64,000 bases of DNA, taken from assembly GCF_004342665.1 (NCBI RefSeq), contig NZ_SMBY01000001.1, forward strand, positions 472,950 through 536,949, given 5' to 3'. The notes below the pieces were generated by a model. It was not told the DNA's origin. It saw only the letters and a list, made by a program, of their open reading frames with translations, and ran no database searches. This document shows, in pieces, positions 19,113 through 26,776 of this stretch. A program made the position numbers and the translations under genes. Every line of letters begins with the position of its first letter. Position 1 is the first letter of the stretch. The DNA is from Samsonia erythrinae (GTDB lineage Bacteria; Pseudomonadota; Gammaproteobacteria; Enterobacterales; Enterobacteriaceae).

Positions 19113-20363
19113 TTATCCGCGATACTCGATAATCGATAACCCGGCGTTGTAGTCGGTGCTGTAAATGAGGCCATCGGCATCGACAAACACATCACAAGAC
19201 TGAATAACCTGCGGTCTGCCGGGACGTTTATCCACCATTCTGGTCGGTGCCGCGGGCACCAGCGCGCCGGTCTCTTTCGGCTGATACGGATTACTGATGT
19301 CGTAAGCCCGTACGCCGGCGTTTTGGTAGGTCGCGAAAATCAGTGACGAACTGATGAAGCTGCCGGGACGGTTTTCATGCAGGTTATGGGGGCCGAAATG
19401 TGCGCCCTTCTTCACATAATCCGCCTCTTTCGGCTGCGGAAAGGTTGCGATACTGACCGGATTACCCGGTTCCCGAATATCGAATACCCATATTAATTTT
19501 TCACCGTCTTCCTGATTATCCAGCACGGCTTCATCCAGCACGATCAGGAGGTTGCGATCCGGCAGCGGTAGCGCCGTGTGTGTGCCGCCGCCAAAGGGGG
19601 GGCTCCAGTTGCGGTGACTGATGAGCTGCGGATGAGTACGATCGCGCACATCCAGCAGCGTCAGGCCGCCATCGCGCCAGCTGGCGTAGGCGGTGTCGCC
19701 GCTAACGATGGCGTGGTGCAGCGCATAACGCTTGCCTTCCGGCCAGTCTGGGGTTTCTCCGCCAGCGGTATGCATGCCGGGCAACCCGTAGCGGCCAGCG
19801 ACTTCCGGGCGTAGGGGATCGGCCAGATCGATCGTCAGAAAGATGTAATCGCTGTAGCCATCGAGCAGCGCGGAGACATAAGCCCAGCGTCCGCCCACGT
19901 ACCAGATGCGGTGAATACCGATGCCGTCCAGTGGCAGGAAGCTGATTTCGCGCGGTTTATCCGGCGTAGAGATATCGAAAATACGCAATCCGGCGCTCCA
20001 GCTTTTTCCCTGCGGTTTGGTACTGACCGTGTCAGCGACGGAGCGGGTGTAATAGACCTTTTCTTCGGCAAAGCTGGCGTCGGCAAATAAATCACGCGCA
20101 TTGACGACAAGCAGAAGGTCGTCATGGGTTTGCAGGTGGATGTTCCAGGTGCCGGGCGGGGCGGCGATAAATCCCGCTGGTTTGGGGTTTTTGGCATCGC
20201 GAACATCCACTATCGACACGCCCTGTGAAATCATGTGCCCGATATAAGCGTAACCGCGATGCACCATCACCTGCACGCCGTCAGGTCTGCCACCTTGATC
20301 GCTGTGTCCAATCAGCCGCATATTGCGGCTGTAATCGGGCGTTGGCAGAGGAATCGATGCCAT
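19113..20363 (-). CDS. LVIVD-repeat beta-propeller protein
   Basis: A 416-residue protein built of repeats with the LVIVD pattern (QGVSIVDVRD, SAGLRIFDIST, DYIFLTIDLAD, GGLTLLDVRDR, AGVRAYDISNP, AGLSIIEYRG), predicting a beta-propeller. No signal peptide is visible with the start at 20363, which has GGAG upstream. It begins 13 bp after the orphan binding-protein gene, so the two are almost certainly one operon. The function of such proteins is not established; a role in sugar or phosphate-ester handling with its neighbours is only a guess. Confidence 0.82.
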   Translation of the reverse strand: MASIPLPTPDYSRNMRLIGHSDQGGRPDGVQVMVHRGYAYIGHMISQGVSIVDVRDAKNPKPAGFIAAPPGTWNIHLQTHDDLLLVVNARDLFADASFAEEKVYYTRSVADTVSTKPQGKSWSAGLRIFDISTPDKPREISFLPLDGIGIHRIWYVGGRWAYVSALLDGYSDYIFLTIDLADPLRPEVAGRYGLPGMHTAGGETPDWPEGKRYALHHAIVSGDTAYASWRDGGLTLLDVRDRTHPQLISHRNWSPPFGGGTHTALPLPDRNLLIVLDEAVLDNQEDGEKLIWVFDIREPGNPVSIATFPQPKEADYVKKGAHFGPHNLHENRPGSFISSSLIFATYQNAGVRAYDISNPYQPKETGALVPAAPTRMVDKRPGRPQVIQSCDVFVDADGLIYSTDYNAGLSIIEYRG

Positions 20364-20376
20364 ACGTTTCTCCGTA

Positions 20377-21453
20377 TTATTTCGCTTGTTTGGCTTCCAG
20401 TGTAGCAAACCACGGGGCGATAAAATCATCCGTATGTTCCCAGCCAGGGATGATTTTCGCGAGTCCCGCGACATTAACCGGCCCCGGCTGGCTGGCTAAC
20501 AACGCCTGTGGAATGGCCGCAGCACGAAACTCGTAGGTTGCGGGCGTCGGTTCACCGGCGATCTTGTTAGCCACCAGCCGCAGGTTAACTTTACCAATCA
20601 GTTTCGGATCGACGGCCACGCTGACTTTCCACGGGCTGTTCGCTTCACGCATGAGCTGGAGATCCTGATTGGAGATGTCGATGCTGTACAGTTTAATTTC
20701 AGTCCGGCCATTTTCTTTCAATGCCTTATAAGCCCCCTGGCTGAAGGCATCCCAGGCTCCCCAGATGGCATCGATTTTGCCTTTCGGGTATTTCGCCAGC
20801 ACGGCCCCGACTTTATTGGCCGTATCGCCCTGTACATCGGAAGACACGGCGCCAATCGATTCCAGCTCCTTGATGCCGGGGTTCGCTTTCAGGATTTGCT
20901 GATAGGCGAGCTGGCGGCGCTCCATCGGTGGGAAACCGGCGACCCACAGCTTGATGATATTGGCTTGGCCGTTGAAATCTTTCACCAGTTGGCCGAATGA
21001 TTCATTCGTCAGCGACGCGTCATCCTGTTGCGTGACGGTCACTCCCGGGATTTCACCATTTACGGCGGTATCGAACACCGAGACCGCGATGCCGCTGTCG
21101 ACAATGCGCTTAATCAAATCGGTAGAGTAGGGATCGCGCCCCTGAGACAGGATGATGCCATCATATTTCTGGCTAATGGCCTGATTGACGAAGTCCTGAA
21201 AACGGGCGTCGTCGCCGTTGCTCAGGAAGGTACTGATCTTGAAGCCCAGCTTTTTGCCTTCTTCCAGCACGCCGGAAACAAACTGCGTGGTGTTGTCGTC
21301 CGATCCCAGATTGCGGATCACGGCGATGCGAATTGGGCCGTCATGCCTGGCAATCGCCGCCGGAACAGGCGTGATAGCGGCATTCTGATTAGCCAAAGTT
21401 GGTAATGCGGTCAGCAGGCTCAGTGCAAGCAGGGCGGGCGTAAAAGTCTTCAT
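20377..21453 (-). CDS. Periplasmic sugar-type substrate-binding protein, orphan
   Basis: A 358-residue type I periplasmic binding protein (Peripla_BP_4 / ribose-xylose class) with a Sec signal peptide (MKTFTPALLALSLLTALPTLA). Typical features are IRIAVIRNLGSDDNTTQFVSG at the start of the mature domain, KYDGIILSQGRDPYS, and the hinge-side GKIDAIWGAWDAFSQGAY. The ATG at 21453 is chosen because GGAG lies six bases before it and it opens the signal peptide. No permease or ATPase is adjacent; the partner is the LVIVD-repeat gene. It may borrow a transporter or serve a sensor. Confidence 0.85.
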   Translation of the reverse strand: MKTFTPALLALSLLTALPTLANQNAAITPVPAAIARHDGPIRIAVIRNLGSDDNTTQFVSGVLEEGKKLGFKISTFLSNGDDARFQDFVNQAISQKYDGIILSQGRDPYSTDLIKRIVDSGIAVSVFDTAVNGEIPGVTVTQQDDASLTNESFGQLVKDFNGQANIIKLWVAGFPPMERRQLAYQQILKANPGIKELESIGAVSSDVQGDTANKVGAVLAKYPKGKIDAIWGAWDAFSQGAYKALKENGRTEIKLYSIDISNQDLQLMREANSPWKVSVAVDPKLIGKVNLRLVANKIAGEPTPATYEFRAAAIPQALLASQPGPVNVAGLAKIIPGWEHTDDFIAPWFATLEAKQAK

Positions 21454-21674
21454 TATCAGCTCCATGGCGTTTTATAACGGGATCTTGTGTTGATCAAGTG
21501 TTGTGTCGATGACGGTATTGTTATGTTATCGTCACTTTATAGCTGTCTTTATGTCTGGATGTCTATTTAAAAGTGATACCGCATCATAGCGATATCGTGA
21601 CAGTCGAGGAAGAGGGGCGGGTTATGACTTTTAGGCTTAAGTTATAACGGTTAATGCTGACGACGGAGAGTAAA

Positions 21675-21695
21675 AATGCCCGCGAGGCGGGTATT
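21675..21695. repeat. Hairpin, first copy of a near-duplicate
   Basis: AATGCCCGC / GCGGGTATT around GAG. Apart from one C-to-T change it is the same as the hairpin at 21862-21882, which lies 187 bp away beyond the composite palindrome. Confidence 0.7.
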
Positions 21696-21724
21696 TGAAG
21701 TTGCTGACAAAGTCCGTAGAGCGA

Positions 21725-21823
21725 GAGTAACGGATAGATCGTAAAGACGCTGCAAGTACTTCCCTGTAAGCTCGGATTGCGCCATCCCTGGCGCAAACGC
21801 TTTACTCTTCTATTCCGTTACTC
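21725..21823. repeat. Composite palindromic repeat, MITE- or BIME-like
   Basis: The outer arms are imperfect inverted repeats: GAGTAACGGATAG at the left and the complement of CTATTCCGTTACTC at the right, then GTAAAG facing CTTTAC. Inside is a perfect 8-bp hairpin TTGCGCCA / TGGCGCAA (21777-21796) and a second region with partial symmetry (AAGTACTTCCCTGTAAG). No coding capacity. The layout resembles dispersed intergenic palindromic elements of enterobacteria; copies elsewhere cannot be seen from this window. Confidence 0.6.
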
Positions 21824-21861
21824 CCGTTTTCATTCGGTAAATAGGATTGTCAACTGTCTGC

Positions 21862-21882
21862 AATGCCCGCGAGGCGGGCATT
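21862..21882 (-). terminator. Hairpin 28 bp after fdnI, probable transcript end
   Basis: Perfect 9-bp stem AATGCCCGC / GCGGGCATT with loop GAG, positioned just downstream of the minus-strand fdnI stop. No long T-run, so assignment as terminator rests on position and stem strength. Confidence 0.5.
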
Positions 21883-21909
21883 TGATGTGAGGAGAGGAGG
21901 AGGAGCGGG

Positions 21910-22545
21910 TTACTTCTCCGCTTCTTTTTCTTTCATTTCTCGCGCCCAGCGTGGGTGATGCTTACGCGCCCAGCGTTCGGAGACTTTGCCTTCTATCATC
22001 CCTTTGATCGAACCTTTGACCCAGAATGCCATGTACATATGGATCAGGATCGCGTGGATCAGCACAATCGCCGCGACCGCATGGATCAGAATGGCGTAAC
22101 GCACAATATCAATCGGGAACAGGTGGGCAAAATAGGGGCGCCACATGATCACCCCGGTAATCAGCAGGACCAGCGTCAGCCCCATGATGCTCCAGAACAT
22201 CAGTTTCTGACCCGGGTTGTATTTACCCACTTCAGACACTTCGTGCTCATTGCCTTTCAGGACCTCAATGATGTTGAGGAACCACGGCAGATCGCGTTTC
22301 TTCGGAATGTTATGACTAACAAAGCGGAAAAACATCGGGATCAGGCAGATAACGATCAGCACGCCGAAGAACGGATGCAGAATACGCCCCATCTGCGGTG
22401 TACCAAATGTCTGCGTCAGCCATTGCAACGTCGGGAAGAACAGGGCAATACCAGAGAGCGCGACCAGGAAAAAGCTAATCACCACAATCCAGTGACAGAT
22501 GCGATCGATAAACTTGGTACGCAGAATCATTTTTGGCTTACTCAT
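21910..22545 (-). CDS. fdnI: Formate dehydrogenase-N cytochrome b556 subunit (gamma)
   Basis: The membrane anchor passes electrons from the periplasmic formate dehydrogenase to menaquinone. The 211-residue protein has four membrane helices with haem-ligand histidines ([35 protein letters not shown]) and begins [15 protein letters not shown], much closer to E. coli FdnI than FdoI. The start at 22545 overlaps the fdnH stop by 8 bp, giving translational coupling. Confidence 0.95.
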   Translation of the reverse strand: MSKPKMILRTKFIDRICHWIVVISFFLVALSGIALFFPTLQWLTQTFGTPQMGRILHPFFGVLIVICLIPMFFRFVSHNIPKKRDLPWFLNIIEVLKGNEHEVSEVGKYNPGQKLMFWSIMGLTLVLLITGVIMWRPYFAHLFPIDIVRYAILIHAVAAIVLIHAILIHMYMAFWVKGSIKGMIEGKVSERWARKHHPRWAREMKEKEAEK

Positions 22546-23446
22546 GTTTGTCTCCCCCTTCTTTGTGCTCCTCATCGTGCTCATGCTCCATTTCTTCTGT
22601 GTTCGGGCCAACACCGACGTAGTGGAACATTAACCCGGCGAATGTCGCGACAAACCCCAACGCAGATAGCGGCTTCAGTATGCCTTTCCACAGGTTGACC
22701 GGCGTGGAAATCTGCGGGTTATCAGGCAGATTGTGGTAGAGAGAAGGCCTGTCTGCGTGGTGCAACACGTACATCACGTGTGTACCGCCCACGCCCTGCG
22801 GATCGTACAGACCGGCATGTTCGTAGCCGCGACTTTTCAGATCGGCAATGCGCTCTTCCGCCAGATGTTTCATCTCTTCTTTGGTACCGAAACGAATGGC
22901 GCCGGTCGGACAGGTTTTCACGCAGGCTGGCTCTTGCCCGACGCTGACTCTGTCGACGCACAGCGTACATTTATAGACGCGGTTATCCTCTTTGTTCAGA
23001 CGCGGAATATTGAACGGGCAGCCGGCGATGCAATAGCCGCAGCCGATGCAGTGTTCGGACTGAAAATCGACAATACCGTTGGCGTACTGGATAACGGCGC
23101 CGGCTGAAGGACAGGCCTTCAGACAGCCTGGGTCGCTACAGTGCATACAGCCGTCTTTACGAATCAACCATTCCAGACGGTTGTTCTCTTCCACTTCGGA
23201 AAAGCGCATCAGCGTCCAGGATTTGGCGCTCAGATCGGCCGGGTTGTCGTAAACGCCGAGGTTATGGCCGACTTCATCACGAATGTCATTCCATTCAGAG
23301 CAGGCCACCTGACAGCCCTTACAGCCGATACAGGTGGTGACATCGATCAGCTTTGCCACTTCGCTTTTATCGTTGCGCACATGCGGAGGCGGTGTGAAGC
23401 CGTTGGTGGCCGAACGTTTAATAATATCTTGTGATTGCATTGACAT
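22538..23446 (-). CDS. fdnH: Formate dehydrogenase-N iron-sulfur subunit (beta)
   Basis: A 302-residue protein carrying four 4Fe-4S clusters, shown by four cysteine groups ([39 protein letters not shown] to CVKTC), with a single C-terminal membrane helix (about residues 258-280) and an acidic, His-rich tail. It relays electrons from FdnG to FdnI. It begins 12 bp after fdnG. The N-terminus [16 protein letters not shown] aligns with E. coli FdnH. Confidence 0.96.
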   Translation of the reverse strand: MSMQSQDIIKRSATNGFTPPPHVRNDKSEVAKLIDVTTCIGCKGCQVACSEWNDIRDEVGHNLGVYDNPADLSAKSWTLMRFSEVEENNRLEWLIRKDGCMHCSDPGCLKACPSAGAVIQYANGIVDFQSEHCIGCGYCIAGCPFNIPRLNKEDNRVYKCTLCVDRVSVGQEPACVKTCPTGAIRFGTKEEMKHLAEERIADLKSRGYEHAGLYDPQGVGGTHVMYVLHHADRPSLYHNLPDNPQISTPVNLWKGILKPLSALGFVATFAGLMFHYVGVGPNTEEMEHEHDEEHKEGGDKHE

Positions 23447-23458
23447 AGTTGGCTACCC

Positions 23459-26400
23459 TTACACCTTCTCTACATTAACCAAAAACGCTTTGTACTCAGG
23501 CGTTTGTGAATTAGCGTCGCCGACGCTCGGGGTGAGTGTATTAGCCAGGAACCCTTTACGAGTGGTGCCCTCAAAACCCCAATGGCAGGGAATACCCACG
23601 GTTTCCACGCTGCGTCCGGCAATTTCCAGCGTTTTAATACGCTTGGTGACCACCGCTTTGGCTTTAATGTAGCCGCGCTGGCAGGAGATTTTGACTTCAT
23701 CGCCTGCTTTAATGCCCTTGCTTTTCGCCAGATTTTCACCGATCTCCACGAATTGCTCTGGCTGCACAATGGCGTTCAGGCGCGCGTGTTTCGTCCAGTG
23801 GCGGAACAACTCGGTAATTGAGTATGTCGTTGCAACGTAAGGGAAATCCTTCGCTGTCCCCATCGTTTCCGCGTCACGGGCAAATAAACGCGCCACCGGA
23901 CTGGAAATGACCGACGGGTGCAGCGGGTTGGTGCCAATTGGCGATTCGATAGGTTCGTAGTGTTCCGGGAACGGCCCGTCGACCAATTTGTCCACGGAGA
24001 ACAAACGGGCCAGCCCTTCCGGCTGCATGATGAACGGTCCGGTGTCTTTGCCCGGTGGAACGGTGGCGGCAAAATCAGGCACATCAATACCTTGCCATTT
24101 CTGCCCGTTCCATTCCAGCAGCTTGCGTTGGCTGTCCCAGGGTTTGCCGTGCAGATCGGCGGAAGCGCGGTTATAAAGGATGCGACGGTTTTGCGGCCAG
24201 CACCACGACCAGTTTGGCGTGCAGCCCAGACCCGCATCCGCATTATCGCGTCTATCCATCTGGTTGCCAGCTTCCGTCCAGCTTCCGGTATAGATCCAGC
24301 AGAAGCTGGACGTGGTGCCGTCATCACGTAATTGTGAAAAATCAGCCAGCTGCTGGCCTTTTTTCAGGATCAGTTTCCCGCTGTCGTCGTAGAGATCGGC
24401 CAGCGCCATTCCGTTGGCCTCGCGGGCGATCTCTTCCGGCGTCGGATCTTCCGGGTCTTTATAATTCCAGTTGATATTCATCAACGGATCGGGATAGGCG
24501 CCGCCTTCTTCTTTGTACAGTTCGCGCAGGCGCATCAACAGCTTGCCGAGGATTTTACCATCGTGACGCGCTTCTCCCGGTGGCTCGGCCGCAGCCCAGT
24601 GCCATTGCAGCCAACGTCCGGAGTTGGCGATAGAACCATTCTCTTCGGCAAAGCAGGAAGAGGGCAGACGGAAAACTTCAGTCTGAATGGATTTCGTATC
24701 CACGTCGTTGAATTCGCCGTAGTTCTGCCAGAAGGTTGAGGTTTCCGTTACTAACGGATCGATAATGACCATGTATTTGAGCTTGGAGAGCGCTTCGGTC
24801 GCTTTATTTTTGTTGGAGAAAGCCGCAACGGGGTTAAAGCCCTGAACGATGTAGCCGTTCATTTTGCCTTCCACCATCAGTTCGGTTTGCACCATAACGT
24901 CGTAGCTACGATCCCACTTCGGCAACCAATCATAACCCCAATTATTCGCGGCCTGAGCCTTATCGCCATAGAAGCTCTTCATCATGCTGATGAAGAATTT
25001 TGGCGTGTTTTTCCAGTAGTTAACCTGATCGGGCAGCAGCGCCGTCGGCGTGATTTGCGTGAGGTACGTTTGCAGGTCCGGCTGTTTTTCTGACGGCAGC
25101 GGCATATAGCCCGGCAGGTTTGTCGTTAACAGACCGAGGTCGGTATAGCCCTGAATGTTAGAGTGGCCGCGCAGCGCGTTGATACCGCCGCCCGACATGC
25201 CGATGTTCCCCAACAGCAGCTGAATCATCGCTGCTGTCCGGATGATCTGCGCGCCGTTGGTATGGTGAGTCCAGCCCAATGCGTACATGAAGGTCGCCGT
25301 TTTGTTCGGGACACAGGTTTCCGCCAGACTACGGCAAATCTCTTCGTAATCTTTGGCCGGCGTGCCGCACAGCGATGTCACCATTTCCGGCGTATAGCGC
25401 GAGACATGCTTTTTCAGCAGGTTCCAAACGCAGCGCGGGTGGGACAACGTGGTATCGCGTTTGGCAAAACCAGACTCATCAAGTTCATAGTGCCAACTGG
25501 ATTTATCGTATTGGCGCGTTTGTTCGTTGTAACCGCTGAACAGCCCCCCATTGAAGCTGAAATCATCACGTACAATCAGGCTGGCGTTAGTGTAAGACAC
25601 CACATAGTCATGATGAATCTTATCGTTTGTGATGAGGTAATTAACGATACCAAGCAGGAATGCGGCATCGGAACCCGCGCGTAAAGGGGCATAAAGGTCG
25701 GCAACGGCTGCGGAGCGGTTGAAACGCGGATCGACGACAATCAGCTTGGCTTTGTTTTGCGTTTTCGCTTCAACGGCCCATTTAAAACCAACCGGGTGGG
25801 CTTCTGCCGGGTTTCCGCCCATCACAATAATGACATTGGCGTTTTTGATATCAACCCAGTTGTTTGTCATCGCGCCACGACCGAATGTCGGCGCTAACGC
25901 GGCAACGGTTGGGCCGTGGCACAGGCGAGCCTGACAGTCGATGGCGACCATACCGAGCGCACGGGTGAATTTCTGGTCGAGAATACCGGTTTCGTTGCTG
26001 GCCGCAGAGGAGCACAGCATACCGGTCGTTAACCAGCGATTGACGGTCTCGCCTTTGGCGTTGGTGCGCTGAAAGTTGGCGTCGCGGTCAGCCTTCATCA
26101 GGCGCGCGATGCGATCAATGGCGTCGTCCCAGCTAATCCGCTGCCATTTGTCTGAGCCCGGCGCGCGGTATTCAGGGTAGAGCAGGCGGTTTTCGCTGTG
26201 AATGTAGTCAACCAGACCTGCGCCTTTCGGGCAGAGAGAACCGCGGCTGACTGGGTGATCGGCATCCCCTTCAATATGAAAAATAGAAGGTTTTGCATTC
26301 TTGGCGCCATCGCCCAGGCTATACATGAGTACACCACAGCCAACCGAACAGTACGTGCAATTGTTACGCGTCTCTTTCGCGCGTAACAGCTTATATTGAC

Positions 26401-26506
26401 GTACAGACGCCATCGCTTCCGTGGGTGTAAAGCCCAATACCGCGAGAGTGGTTCCAGCCATCCCCCCCGCGCAAACTTTAAAGAAACCTCTTCTATTCAG
26501 TTGCAT
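23459..26506 (-). CDS. fdnG: Formate dehydrogenase-N catalytic subunit, cysteine variant
   Basis: The molybdenum bis-MGD catalytic subunit oxidises formate in the periplasm. The 1015-residue length equals E. coli FdnG. The start at 26506 gives a twin-arginine signal peptide (NRRGFFKVCAGG) and has AGGGAAA upstream. An N-terminal 4Fe-4S site is NNCTYCSVGCGV with SLCPKGAG. Residue 196, selenocysteine (UGA) in E. coli FdnG, is cysteine here, read from TGC at 25919-25921 within CQARLCHGPT; no in-frame TGA occurs. Mo-Cys enzymes are usually slower than Mo-Sec enzymes. The gene leads fdnGHI and is preceded by ModE-, NarL- and FNR-like sites. Confidence 0.96.
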   Translation of the reverse strand: MQLNRRGFFKVCAGGMAGTTLAVLGFTPTEAMASVRQYKLLRAKETRNNCTYCSVGCGVLMYSLGDGAKNAKPSIFHIEGDADHPVSRGSLCPKGAGLVDYIHSENRLLYPEYRAPGSDKWQRISWDDAIDRIARLMKADRDANFQRTNAKGETVNRWLTTGMLCSSAASNETGILDQKFTRALGMVAIDCQARLCHGPTVAALAPTFGRGAMTNNWVDIKNANVIIVMGGNPAEAHPVGFKWAVEAKTQNKAKLIVVDPRFNRSAAVADLYAPLRAGSDAAFLLGIVNYLITNDKIHHDYVVSYTNASLIVRDDFSFNGGLFSGYNEQTRQYDKSSWHYELDESGFAKRDTTLSHPRCVWNLLKKHVSRYTPEMVTSLCGTPAKDYEEICRSLAETCVPNKTATFMYALGWTHHTNGAQIIRTAAMIQLLLGNIGMSGGGINALRGHSNIQGYTDLGLLTTNLPGYMPLPSEKQPDLQTYLTQITPTALLPDQVNYWKNTPKFFISMMKSFYGDKAQAANNWGYDWLPKWDRSYDVMVQTELMVEGKMNGYIVQGFNPVAAFSNKNKATEALSKLKYMVIIDPLVTETSTFWQNYGEFNDVDTKSIQTEVFRLPSSCFAEENGSIANSGRWLQWHWAAAEPPGEARHDGKILGKLLMRLRELYKEEGGAYPDPLMNINWNYKDPEDPTPEEIAREANGMALADLYDDSGKLILKKGQQLADFSQLRDDGTTSSFCWIYTGSWTEAGNQMDRRDNADAGLGCTPNWSWCWPQNRRILYNRASADLHGKPWDSQRKLLEWNGQKWQGIDVPDFAATVPPGKDTGPFIMQPEGLARLFSVDKLVDGPFPEHYEPIESPIGTNPLHPSVISSPVARLFARDAETMGTAKDFPYVATTYSITELFRHWTKHARLNAIVQPEQFVEIGENLAKSKGIKAGDEVKISCQRGYIKAKAVVTKRIKTLEIAGRSVETVGIPCHWGFEGTTRKGFLANTLTPSVGDANSQTPEYKAFLVNVEKV

Positions 26507-26573
26507 TAGTTTCCCTGTGTCATTATGTGTCATTTTTGTTGCGAGCAATTTAACAACACATAAATTGTGGGTT

Positions 26574-26587
26574 TTGCGCAAAATCAA
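26574..26587 (-). promoter_or_regulatory. Weak FNR-like site before fdnG
   Basis: On the minus strand TTGAT-TTTG-CGCAA: the left half matches the FNR half-site exactly, the right half (ATCAA expected) matches at three positions. If it sits at -41.5, transcription would start near 26539, with TTAAAT as a plausible -10. E. coli fdnG is FNR-activated. Confidence 0.4.
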
Positions 26588-26612
26588 AATTTAAGTATTT
26601 AAACCCCCATTA

Positions 26613-26628
26613 CACCTACAAAGAGGTA
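26613..26628 (-). promoter_or_regulatory. Candidate NarL 7-2-7 site before fdnG
   Basis: Minus strand reads TACCTCT-TT-GTAGGTG, two inverted NarL heptamers (TACYYMT type) separated by two bases; the second has two mismatches. The E. coli fdnG promoter is nitrate-activated by NarL through a 7-2-7 site at a comparable upstream distance. Confidence 0.5.
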
Positions 26629-26638
26629 TGTTTTTCTC

Positions 26639-26664
26639 TCGCTATATATTGTAATATATAGCGA
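26639..26664. promoter_or_regulatory. Perfect ModE-like palindrome upstream of fdnGHI
   Basis: Two perfect 11-bp arms, TCGCTATATAT and ATATATAGCGA, flank the 4-base centre TGTA. The inner 24 bp have the same length and the same CG-TAT...ATA-CG outline as the ModE operator before modA in this window, and the arms match the known ModE half-site CGNTATATA. It lies about 133-158 bp upstream of fdnG, beyond the NarL-like site. The E. coli fdnG promoter is not, to my knowledge, described as ModE-controlled. Confidence 0.7.
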
Positions 26665-26744
26665 ATTTGTTATTTCATCGTTACAAACTATGCTGATCGA
26701 CGGGAAAATTAGCGTGGAGTTGGGAAGCGTTGTTGCAAAAAGAA

Positions 26745-26766
26745 AAGCCGGATAAAAATCCGGCTT
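26745..26766 (-). terminator. Rho-independent terminator of metG
   Basis: 9-bp stem AAGCCGGAT / ATCCGGCTT, followed on the minus strand by a T-rich tract (TTCTTTTTG). It lies 10 bp after the metG stop and separates metG from the fdnG control region. Confidence 0.9.
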
Positions 26767-26776
26767 GTGGTGATGA

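Larger units (their letters stand above)
21454..21909. other. 456-bp intergenic region between fdnI and the binding-protein gene
   Basis: No gene is supported here. It holds two near-identical hairpins (21675-21695 and 21862-21882) and a 99-bp composite palindrome between them, described separately. The part next to the binding-protein gene (21454-21600) should contain its promoter, but no confident elements are visible. Confidence 0.6.

Noticed and set aside
23459-26506. Selenocysteine insertion (in-frame TGA) in fdnG
   Set aside because: Searched for because E. coli FdnG needs it; codon 196 is TGC and there is no in-frame TGA, so no SECIS-dependent recoding is required.
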